Part shown: piece after piece, positions 1 through 9,444 of the stretch
How the letters are laid out: every line of letters begins with the position of its first letter
Numbering within the stretch: position 1 is the stretch's first letter
Assembly: GCA_036346205.1 (NCBI GenBank)
Contig: JARFJB010000091.1
Location: 3,747,001-3,811,000, forward strand
Length of the DNA stretch: 64,000 bases
DNA from: Vesta saturnalis
Taxonomy: Eukaryota > Arthropoda > Insecta > Coleoptera > Lampyridae
Direction of reading: 5' to 3'
Made by a program: the position numbers and the translations under genes
The notes under the pieces: model-generated
Told to the model about the DNA's origin: nothing
Databases searched by the model: none
What the model saw: only the letters and a program-made list of their open reading frames with translations

Positions 1-2516
1 GGAAGCGCTAGAAGTCTGAAATTATTTTAGTTGGAGAGAACGCAATCAATTATACTTGTTTCTAAATTTTCAAGTTTTTATTTTGGCCACAACCCCATAT
101 ACTTCTAATGAACGGTCTCGCTGAGACACCCAGTATATAATTATCATTTACTGATTAGTAGTTATTCGAGTCGCCTTTTCATGTCTCTACTGGAGCACGT
201 ATGGATGTCACATACATCAGAAATTTAATTGTATAACCTGGATAGAGATTTGAGAAGAAAATTGGTATTAGCTCTACAAGATTGAATCATAACAACGTGG
301 GACATAAAATTGAAGACTATAAAGGTGAAATTAACAGTTTACTCGTGCAACAGTTTAAACAGGAATAACAGATTTAAAAAAAAAAACAAATTTAAAAAAA
401 ATTTCGTTATACCGATTCTAGAGATGATTTGTAGTTATCCTAGTAAGGAAACCAAACGATCCCAATTTAGAGCGAACGAAAGCAAAGCACCTACATAGAT
501 TTAAAAGTTGCGGTATTTGAAGAAGGGATAATTTCGTAAAAAACCAAGCATTTTAAAAACAGAAGAGCAGGTAGCAAAGGCGTGTTTCGAAGAAAAAAGT
601 TAGAGTGTTACACGTTTTTTATCTGTAATTTCTAAATTTCAAATTTTTGAAAACATCAACTATATCTTGAATTTTAAAATTATCTATTTTAAGCTAAATT
701 AGGCTTCAACCAAAGAAAAAATCTGAGCATTATAATAACGCCTTTCAACGGTTTTGATTACTTTTAACTGGCTATGAACTATTGCGGAATCGCCAGCCTT
801 GAAAAAAAGAAAAAATGATTGACCTCTTTGGAAAGTACAATGCCACAGACAATAAAGTTTTTCAGCTTATAAAATCTTTTTTGGCTTTGGAGATTTTGGT
901 CTAACAATAATGCGACTAAAACCTCACAAGATAAACTGGATGACTGTTTACTCCAGCTGCAGTTTATCGGAGCATAATTTCATTGCTATTCGTTACAGTA
1001 ATTAAATCCCTTTTTAGTTGGTATAAAAACGGAATAATATAAATAAAATTATTAAAGCACATAAAATATTACTTATTTTATTTACTGAGATAAAAGTTAT
1101 TAAATTATGTAATAAAATTCATACCTACCACAGAGAAATAGAAGTATTTTGTTTTGTTACATAGATAAGATAAGAAATATTTAATAACGTGTTATAAATG
1201 CCATTATTAATGCTACTTTAACATTATACAAGTTCCTGAAAACAATGAGCTATAAATTATGTTACATAATTCATTTCTTTTTTTCTAAATTTTATGGTGT
1301 AGATTTATATGTAATTGTACACAAAATTTTAATTGTTTGGAGGAAACTAATCTTTGCTTGAAAAATTTTATTAGTTTCAATGTGTTAATAGGCTCAATAT
1401 TCAAATATCGTGTAATATAAACCTGATTGAAAATTACATAAAATTCTCGATTTGCTAAATTAATTTGGAACAAAAATTCAACTGAATGGGATTTAATGAA
1501 TAAATAATAAATTTAATAACGGAAACTTTAATTCAAACTTTACAGAAAAAATGAATTACCTGCTAATAATGCTTTCAATTTGTTACTTCAGTTACTTCAC
1601 AAGGAATAGTTACTACACTTAAGGCGAAATTATAATCAATTGTTAAAAAATCTATTTATCAAGAGAAAGACATATTGAACATTTAAATTGTTTTTATTAT
1701 TAGTACACAATGACTATTAATTTTTTACTAGTACAATATAGAACAGAACTGAATGTATTACACTATTTTTACGGTACATTTTAAACTCACCGCGATTCCG
1801 TGAAAGTATACATACGAAAATGTAACTAAATTAATTCCTTATCAATTGATTAAAATTAATTAATTAATATTTTTGTGCTACAATGGTAATTCACTCAATT
1901 AAAATCAGAACCGTTGTAGATCATTAATCCTATACTTTGTAAATTGCTTTCGAAAATTTTAAATGCTAGTACATCTTACAATTAACGAAGTATTTACTGT
2001 CTTACAAGGATTTACCTCCTTATCGTAGTGTAATCGTAATTAATGATGCATACATTTAGAACAGCAATAATGTAGTCAATCTGCGTATCAAATTATAAAT
2101 AAGAGAATCAACTGTAGGCGTAAATTAATTTGACAGCACTATCATACTTGTACTGTTCGAATCACTCGTCAATGGTTTTTCTTTTTTGTGCGTTAAAAGC
2201 AAATCTGTTTTGCGATTTGCACCTTTAACTAAACATAAATAATAAGCTTCTGGTAAATTTGCTCATTTTTTGGTGTCACAAGCAATTCTTCAAAAAAATG
2301 TTCAAAATCTAATTGTGCATATCAGAAAAGGGTACCAACAAAACGTATTTCCAAAAAATAACTTAAGTAGTTAACGAAATGAGAAATCGCTCTGTACGCT
2401 CCACTAAATGTGACGTACAACACTTTTCTTTTGTGATAAGCACCGAACAACCACTTATTACCTGTGATTTACCATTCTTACTACTTTAGCAATTCCGCCA
2501 TTGCCGATTGTAGGTA
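1..2516. other. AT-rich non-coding flank
   Basis: I see no gene here. The only open frames are short and arise from A-rich runs, for example the lysine-rich frame near 310-498. There is no recognisable domain, tRNA or transposon end until the mariner element begins at 2517. Confidence 0.7.
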
Positions 2517-3320
2517 CCGGGTAGCCAACTAAGAACGGCCGTCGGCCATATCTCAGGAATGGATTATAGCACAGGTTCGGGAAAAAAAATTTTATAACAA
2601 AAGTGGCCTCGAGAAACGCCTGGACATTATTTTCAGAATTGTAGGTCCACCGCTATTTGACAGTTAAAATTTTAAAAAGCAAATTTTTTTAAAATTTACT
2701 CAATTAAGGGGCATATTAAATATTATGATCTGATTCCTCGACAAATTCTGCATATTTTTTATTTGACAAGTTTTAGTCTATCTCTTCAAATAAGGCGTAG
2801 GGGAGAGTGGGAACCTTGTTACGAAAAAACGCCTTTAATTGAGATTCTGCTTGACCGATTTTAATAAACTTGATGTTGTTTGAAAGAGATTTTGTTAATC
2901 AATAGAAAATTTGTAAATGTGAAGCAATCTGATTAATAACATAAATGCTAGAGGGCGCTGTTTAATATTTGTTTAATATTGTGTTTTCTCTTTACAATTT
3001 TAAATAGAAGCATAAAAATTTAAGTAGGTCTTTAAAAAGTAGACTAAATTAGTAATAAAACAGTGAAAACTGCAAATCGATATCTTTTTCCTATCCTGAG
3101 ATATCGTAAGAAACAGGTAAATAGCGGGAATTGTTCTTCCAACGTCTAGTAGGCTAGTTCGCGTTAACGGAAATTATTAAATTTAGCCTAGATGAAAAGA
3201 TCATACATTGGTCTGTAGTAATTTAAACATACTAATGTTATGGTTGCCGCTAGATTACCTATATGTAATGCTGTCGCTACTAACAATGAGATCAAATTAT
3301 AAAATAATAATGTGATAAAT
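2517..3320 (+). repeat. Left long TIR of mariner element
   Basis: This arm matches the reverse complement of about 5136-5957 with scattered substitutions and small indels. Shared landmarks are the outer GGCCGTCGGCCATATCTCAG block and the innermost TAGTAGCGACAGCATTACAT-type block near 3250-3290. It has no coding sequence of its own. Confidence 0.85.
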
Positions 3321-3607
3321 CTAACATTTTTATAATTATATAAGAATGTTATATTTGTTTTCAAGCGATGTGTTAGTAAATCAAAAGCATAAAATATCAA
3401 TAAAAACCGGTATTTGCCCAGCAACAACAAATACAGTTTAAAATATGAATTACGATTTAATAATGACAACAAAATTTGTAAAGAGGGCCATGTAAGATAT
3501 AAAATAAATTCCCTGTTGAAAACAAGCAAGCTATGATTTTCACGCATATGTCAAAAATTATTCATCGTGTTGCATTTAATAGACTTTCTTTATCTTTTCG
3601 TACCAAA

Positions 3608-5102
3608 ATGATTCTTACAAATGAAGAAGCATTTGATATGTTGGCATTTTATTTTGAATGTATGAGAAATGCAACCGTTGCTGCTAGAGTGTATGCACTG
3701 CAGTACCCAAACAGACGGCATCACAGCAGAAGAGTTTTTCTCCGACTCGCACACCGTGTGCGTATTACTGGAAATGTGAATCTTCCTGTGTACCGAAGAC
3801 AACGCAGAGGTAGAACAGAGGAAAATGTTATTGATGTTTTAGCTTATGTAAATGTTAACCCTCATTCAAGCACCAGAGCTATAGCTAGAGACTTGGGTGT
3901 ATGTCGAGCCACCGTCCAAAATATTTTAAGAGAACACAGGTGACTACTTATTTATTAATGCATGTTTTATTCGGTATTATAATGATAAAAATGTTTTAAT
4001 TTTTTTCGTTTAACGTTATATGTTTCTCATTTTTATCATACCGAAAATGTCATTACATCAAAGTTAACTTGTGACAACATGACTAATGTATTTGCCGCCA
4101 TTTTATGTCCAGTTTCAATAAAACACCTAGTTATTTAATGAAATTATTTTATGCTATGTGAATAGATTTTAACTAACAACATGATAATTAAGTGAGGCAA
4201 AGTAAAATAAAAGGGTACCAATAATAAAAAATAATGAGAGGCCGGGCGAATAAAATTCGTAATAACATTACGATAGTTAATGCATTTAAAGTCCTTTTCG
4301 ATTACTAACAACGAAGGACTTCGATGCGCCTTATTGATCTGACTACTTTATAATATATACTACTTTAGATTGCACCCATATCACATGGTCCTACACTATA
4401 GTTTGAATGCTCAAGATTTCGATACCGGGTTGGATTTTTGCAACTGGCTCTCAAATATGATACACGACGATCCTGAAATACTTTCACGAATTATTTGGAC
4501 AGATGAGGCTACTTTTCATAGTGATGGTAGTGTAAATCGACATAATATGCACTACTGGTCTAAAACGATTCCCCACTGGATGCAGGAGGTCCAAGAACAG
4601 GGTCGTTGGTCTGTAAATGTGTGGTGCGGGATTCTAGGTGGATAAATAATTGGGCCTTTTTTTTAATGAGACTGTTAATGGAGAAAGATATTTAGATTAT
4701 TTAAGCAACGAATTGCCACTTCTTTTAGAAGACGTACCCTTGACCATTCGTCGTGACATGTTCTTGCAACATGATGGGTGCCCGGCACATTATTCCAGAT
4801 ATGTTCGGAATTTCTTAGATCAATTATACCCTGAAAGGTGAATAGGACATAGAAGTTTACTTATTTGGCCACCAAGGTCTCAAGACCTAACTTGTTTAGA
4901 TTTTTATTTGTGGGGGCGGATAAAAGGTCTCGTTTATGCCGATAGACCCACAACAAGAGCTGACATGAATGAAAGAATACGACAGACAATACGAAGTATT
5001 TCAAGGGCAGAAATTGAAACTGCTGTTCTCTCCACCCGTCAGCGATTGATTTCATGCATTGAAAATGATGGACGACATTTCGAACATCTAGGGAGACACT
5101 AA
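3608..5102 (+). pseudogene. Mariner-type transposase (D,D41D), disrupted, with probable intron
   Basis: This encodes a cut-and-paste DDD transposase. The chosen start opens with MILTNEEAFDML, which matches the N-terminal helix-turn-helix of this group; an ATG at 3533 is in frame but adds non-conserved residues. The second HTH ends at ILREH near 3939. If 3940-4368 is removed as an intron the protein continues as RLHPYHM, the expected linker. Catalytic D1 is in WTDEATF (about 4500), D2 in QHDG (about 4772) and D3 in LDFYLWG (about 4900). There is a TAA at 4643-4645, one extra T in the T-run at 4656-4663, and a TGA replacing a likely tryptophan codon at 4839-4841. The C-terminus GRHFEHLGRH is intact and stops about 35 bp before the right TIR. 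All three catalytic residues survive, so inactivation looks recent. Confidence 0.88.
3940..4368 (+). other. Probable spliceosomal intron within mariner transposase
   Basis: The coding frame runs into a stop immediately after AACACAG at 3939. It reopens after TACTACTTTAG at 4368. Splicing GTGACT to TTTAG joins AG plus A into an arginine codon and restores the conserved EHR-LHPYH linker. The acceptor has a modest pyrimidine tract. The interval has no transposase-like translation. An alternative is an unrelated insertion whose edges mimic splice sites. Confidence 0.65.
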
Positions 5103-5135
5103 TTACATAGTTATTTATTTAAGGTTTTAATTGAT

Positions 5136-5957
5136 AGATTTATCACATTATTATTTTATAATTTGTTCTCATTGTTAGTAGCGACAGCATTACATTTAGG
5201 TAATCTAGCGACAACTATAACATTAGTATGATAACAGTTTAAATTACTGCAAACCAATGTAAGATCTTTTCATCCAGGCTAAGTTTAATAATTTCCGTTA
5301 ACGCGAACTAGCCTACTACACGTTGGAAGAACAATTCCTGCCATTTACCTGTTTCTTACGATATCTCAGAATAGGAAAAAGATATCGACTTGCGGTTTTT
5401 ACTGTTTTATTACTAATTTAGTCTACTTTTTAAGGACCTACTTCAATTTTTATGCTTCCATTTAAAATTGTAAAGAGAAAACGCAATATCAAAAAAATAT
5501 TAAACAGCGCCCTCTAGCATTTATGTTATTAATCAGATTGCTTCAAATTTACGAATTTTCTATTGTTTAACAAAAGCTCTTTTAAACAACATCAAGTTTA
5601 TTAAAATCAGTCAAGCAGAACCTGAATTAAAGGCGTTTTATCGTAACAAGGTTCCTACTCTCCCCCACCCCTTATTTGAAGAGATAGACTAAAACTTGGC
5701 GAATAAAAAATATGCAGAAATTGTCGAGGAATCTGATTATAATATTTAATATGCCCCTTAATTGTGTAAATTTTGAAAAATTTTGCTTTTTAAAATTTTA
5801 ATTGTCAAATACGACCTCTAGCGGTGGGCCTACAATTCTGAAAATAATTTCCAGGCGTTTCTCGAGACCACTTTTGTTATACAAATTTTTTTCCCGAACT
5901 TGTGCTATAATCCATTCCTGAGATATGGCCGACGGCCGTTCTTAGTTGGCCACCCGG
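5136..5957 (-). repeat. Right long TIR of mariner element
   Basis: This is the reverse-complement partner of 2517-3320. It begins about 35 bp after the transposase stop codon and ends at the TA duplication 5958-5959. Confidence 0.85.
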
Positions 5958-6094
5958 TACATAATTTCATTAAATATAGCTTTTTAGTGTTACATACTAA
6001 GTTTCCTAGAAACCTGAGTAACCTGAAAATATTTCCCTGACGACTGCGCATATTGGAAAGAATTTCCTTCCCCTCTTTGTTGCAACAAGGCAAA

Positions 6095-6307
6095 CCGTAG
6101 CTCTCGTGAAACCACCGAGTTAGTTTAACCTGTGATAAACAATCTAGTTAATATTCGGGAGGTAATGGTTTCGATCCCCGTTACGGTTTGAGGTAAGGAT
6201 ATGATGTTCTTTCAGGGGGTCCTCCGCATACACATATAGAACCCTAAATCCTTTTCCTTCCGATCTTATGCTAACCACACCCCATCCTTAATCCCTCCAT
6301 ACATATA
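6095..6307 (+). repeat. tRNA-derived SINE (family S1), 5' part, interrupted by mariner
   Basis: The head carries an internal B-box-like GTTTCGATCCCC following ATTCGGGAGGTAATG, the same tRNA-related head as the copy at 22050-22440 read on its minus strand. The body shares TTTCAGGGGGT and CCTTCCGATC blocks with that copy. The match breaks exactly at the TA where the mariner at 6308 begins and resumes at 7619. Confidence 0.75.
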
Positions 6308-7618
6308 CCGCGTGTAACCTTTCTAAGCGGAACATAAGGAAATAATAGGGGGAATGAGTTATTTGTAGATTATTTCTCCCCAGATTTCTCTGCAAGAGCT
6401 GAGACGGTGTCTATTTTCTGAGACTTCTAATACCAAACACTTCTTAAATGGCTGCTTTTTGAGATTAAAATAACGCAATTTAGTAAATATTTTAAACATT
6501 CAGTAAATGTGATCTGCCATAATATGTCAATTTTTTTAATTTGTTAGTGTGCCGAGATCTATTATTACAACAAATATTCAAACAGTCATGCAAATACTAT
6601 CCCACCCGATTATGAAACGCGTTTCTAACTTACGCGAATTGTTGGTTATTCGGCAAAAATTACTTTTCCCAAAGATTTAATATTTGGATGGCGAGTTTTA
6701 TAAATTTTGTTGTTGAGGTGACCCTGCAAGAAGTCAGAAGCTATAGATTCTAACATCTACACCAAAATGAGCTAAACAACCATCATGTTGAAACCAGACC
6801 TCCCAATTTTCATTGCCAACTTCTTCTAATGCAGGGCCAACCTCGCTTACTTAAAGTTTCAAATTATTTTCTGAATTTAGATTAACAACTATTTCAAAAA
6901 GGTTGATAATTTTATTATTAAAGATTCCTGTTCAAATATTAATTTTTTGTCGAGTATTTTGAACGTTCGGTTTATTGTTAACTGTAAAAGTGCACTCCTC
7001 AGGGAAACAAGTAGATGACAGAAAGTCGCGATTTCGATTGGCTCTTTATGGTACTGCTGTTTATATAGATGGTATTTGTGGTTTTTTAGGGTTTTACAAA
7101 CACACGCATAGGAAACGTTACACTCTTCAGCTATAATTTTTGTATTTAAAGTAGGGTCTTTACTAGTTTCTGCAAGCACTTTTTCTTGCAATTCCGCATT
7201 ATCAGTTCTAACGCCTGTTCTATTACAAAAATACGTACGCATTGTACATTGTACGTTTCTTCAAATTACCGAATAAGTTGCTGTATTGTACTTGCAGATG
7301 GTATAGGTTTGTTATTGTACATAACCTTCTGTAACTCTCTCCACTGTAATACGTTTTTATAATAAATACTCGTTCTTCATTGCAACAGACATTATCATTA
7401 GTCATATTTGCATGTAGGTACGAAGTGCTTAAAGTAAAAATAAAATTTGATATGATGGCAAAACCACATTTTTTTAATATTTTTTTACAAAATTACTCTA
7501 TTTTAATTTTAAAAAGCAGTTTTAAGAAGTATTTGGTATTAGAAGACTCAGAAAATAATCTTGTTTCGATAGACACAGTTACCGCTCTTGTAGTTTCGCT
7601 TGGAAAGTTTACACACGG
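6308..7618 (-). mobile_element. Mariner-family element inserted in a SINE
   Basis: The ends are inverted: CCGCGTGTAACCTTTCTAAG on the left and CCGTGTGTAAACTTTCCAAG read inward from the right. I count 22 of 26 matches over the terminal 26 bp. Both ends abut TA (6306-6307 and 7619-7620). The two flanks are halves of one SINE, which independently fixes the boundaries. The element carries one minus-strand transposase of the same lineage as the relic at 31418-32530. Confidence 0.82.
6520..7405 (-). pseudogene. Mariner-family transposase, minus strand, degenerate
   Basis: The start at 7405 opens with an HTH-like segment containing CNEERVFIIKTYYSGESYRRL. A frame change leads to the second HTH (EECNVSYACVCKTLKNHKYH). 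The D1 region reads EECTFTVNNKPNVQNTR, matching the paralogue at 31418-32530 except that the catalytic aspartate before E is lost (PEEC instead of TDEC). D2 is present as QHDGC near 6805. The D3 segment is missing: sequence jumps from HFGVDV to a LNNKIYKTRHPNIKSLG tail. Frameshifts, loss of D1 and deletion of D3 make it non-functional. Confidence 0.75.
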
Positions 7619-7737
7619 TATACGTAATGTATGCTGAGAATCCATCGCTGTGGCTGAAGGAGCGTGGAAAGTTCGATCAGCCCGCTGTCCCTTCTGGGGA
7701 GGAACGACACACAATGATTTCCTTTTCTTTCCTTCTC
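7619..7737 (+). repeat. SINE S1, 3' part, after the mariner insertion
   Basis: It continues the copy begun at 6095. GTATGCTGAGAATCCAT and GTGGCTGAAG, plus the CAGCCCGCT block and T/C-rich tail, match the 3' end of the SINE at 22050-22440 read on its minus strand. Confidence 0.72.
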
Positions 7738-7740
7738 ATG

Positions 7741-8955
7741 AGACCTGTCCTGTATGGTTTAGTGGATCAGTACATATAGAGTATATGATACTTCCTTCAC
7801 TCCCTCCCTTATGAAACACTAAATATACCAATCTAAACGTAATTCGCCGATACAGTCTGCCGTAATCCTCCAAGTCCATACCGCTTGTGTGGTTTGATTC
7901 TTAAGCTCTAACATACAGTGGATTAGATCCAGGGGTGCGTAAACTGACAATGGTACCGAGCCGGTCAATCATGGAAGATTTTGGAGACGATCGCGAAAAA
8001 ATACAAAATAACTACGCCGAAAATTCTATATCTTTTTATTAAAGCATCATTGGACACAAGATCATAAACATTCTATCATGTTTATAATCTGATTTGTTAA
8101 TGTCCGTAACTTTTATAACTACCACAATCTGGACGTAATCTGGATTTAACCCATACATGTGAAAACGCAAGAGATATTAAGATACACCTTTTAATAAGTA
8201 AACAGAGTGTATAATGCTTGGTGCCTCAATGCAGACATTTTTAAGAAAATGCTTTAACTACCATTTAGTAGAGTGCACTGGTACTCGGAGGCACTGCTCT
8301 GTGACAGATAGGAATATTGTAAACTTGAGAAGCAGCGTAGCAAAGTATCATTTTAACAATGATTTAGAGGAAAACTACTTATTTAATATGGTTAAAGATC
8401 CGTGAGTTTGCATCGTTTGTCGACCTTCACTGGTAGTATTCGGTACTACCACTGAAGTTCGACAAACGCGGGAACGTAGAAAGGCATTATAAAACTTAGC
8501 CTAACAACTATGAACATGATTTTTCGCAAGTGTATCAAGAAGATGCAAATTGCAATATTTCAATAGTAGTTCGAATATTCACTAAACCACACTGAACCAC
8601 AACTAAACCAAACAAACGATCGTCAAATATAATTTATGCAATGAAGTCATGAATTTAGTGCTTGTTAAGTAAAAATTATCACTGAAAAGTAGCGATCTCA
8701 ATTTCTGTGACTATTGATGTTAGTTGGAAGAGAGAATATCAATACATGCAATATCCTGCCCTCTATCAATATTTTTTACACATTAAAAAGCAAAACCCAT
8801 TTTACGTTAAAAGTTTCAATTTTGTTCTATTTTGTCTACGTAAAAAGTTGTAATAAAAAAATTTACATTTGTTGAACAAAATATGTTATTTTTCAGATCA
8901 CATTTGGAGCGTATCGTGCCTATCAGATGGTTATAACGATTGTAAGATTAGGGAT
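7741..8955. other. Non-coding interval with a hairpin
   Basis: No gene is recognised. A 63-codon open frame at 8214-8405 has no visible domain. The notable structure is the hairpin at 8415-8467. Confidence 0.6.
8415..8467. repeat. Compact hairpin, 24-bp arms, 5-nt loop
   Basis: The arm at 8415-8438 (GTTTGTCGAC... GGTAGTA) pairs with 8444-8467 with two mismatches, leaving the loop TTCGG. No similar arm was noticed elsewhere in the window. It could be a small-RNA precursor-like fold, the remnant of a tiny inverted-repeat element, or chance. The arm length is near the lower limit for an animal pre-miRNA. Confidence 0.7.
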
Positions 8956-8959
8956 ATGA

Positions 8960-9270
8960 GAGACTTCCTTGGTTTTAAGATCTCAATCTTTTGGGTATGA
9001 AAGTATGTATTTTTTATTAAGTTTTTACAAATTTAAATGTTTCGATAACAATTTCAGTAATCTTCTTCAGATAATAGTCTTTGAAATTTAATTAAGATGA
9101 TAAATAAATGTATGAAATCAGATTTTAAATATTTATTTGACATCTTAATCCATTTTCCGCAACTATTATCATTTGTTGAAGAAGATAATTGTAGTTGTTA
9201 TGAAAACGTTTAAATTTGTAAAAAATTAATACAAAATACACGATTTCATATTCAAAAGATCAGTACCTTA
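8960..9270. repeat. Fold-back repeat with hammerhead-like motifs in both arms
   Basis: The two arms are inverted: TACAAATTTAAATGTTTCGATAAC near 9026-9049 mirrors GAAAACGTTTAAATTTGTAAA near 9201-9221. Each arm holds a CUGANGA-stem-GAAA arrangement: minus strand at 9040-9070 (CTGAAGA, then GAAA) and plus strand at 9176-9205 (TTGAAGA, then GAAA). Related single arms occur at 60265-60500 and 61140-61440. The motif interpretation is inference; the inverted repeat itself is plain. Confidence 0.6.
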
Positions 9271-9347
9271 ATTATGAGTGATAACCGTAAAAGTCATATT
9301 TCAGATTTTCTTTCACATTTACTGGTGATGCCGTATTGGCTATTTGC

Positions 9348-9350
<3 letters not shown>

Positions 9351-9404
<54 letters not shown>
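9351..9404. repeat. (TA)n microsatellite
   Basis: Uninterrupted alternating T and A of about 54 bp, just before the satellite-like array. Confidence 0.97.
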
Positions 9405-9406
<2 letters not shown>

Positions 9407-9444
9407 TCTCTAGATAAACAAACGGTTATAAATGTTTTCATTTT

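Larger units (their letters stand above)
2517..5957 (+). mobile_element. Mariner element (D,D41D, rosa-like) with ~0.8-kb terminal inverted repeats
   Basis: The two ends are inverted copies starting CCGGGTAGCCAACTAAG on the left and CCGGGTGGCCAACTAAG on the right (read inward). Each is flanked by TA (2515-2516 and 5958-5959), the target duplication expected for Tc1/mariner. The inverted similarity continues inward for about 800 bp on each side, far longer than the 20-40 bp of typical mariners. Between the arms lies a plus-strand transposase with the three catalytic aspartates. Counting from the HDG aspartate to the LDF aspartate gives 41 residues, the spacing described for the rosa subfamily. 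The coding region has two nonsense codons and a frameshift, so the copy is dead but recognisable end to end. Confidence 0.9.
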
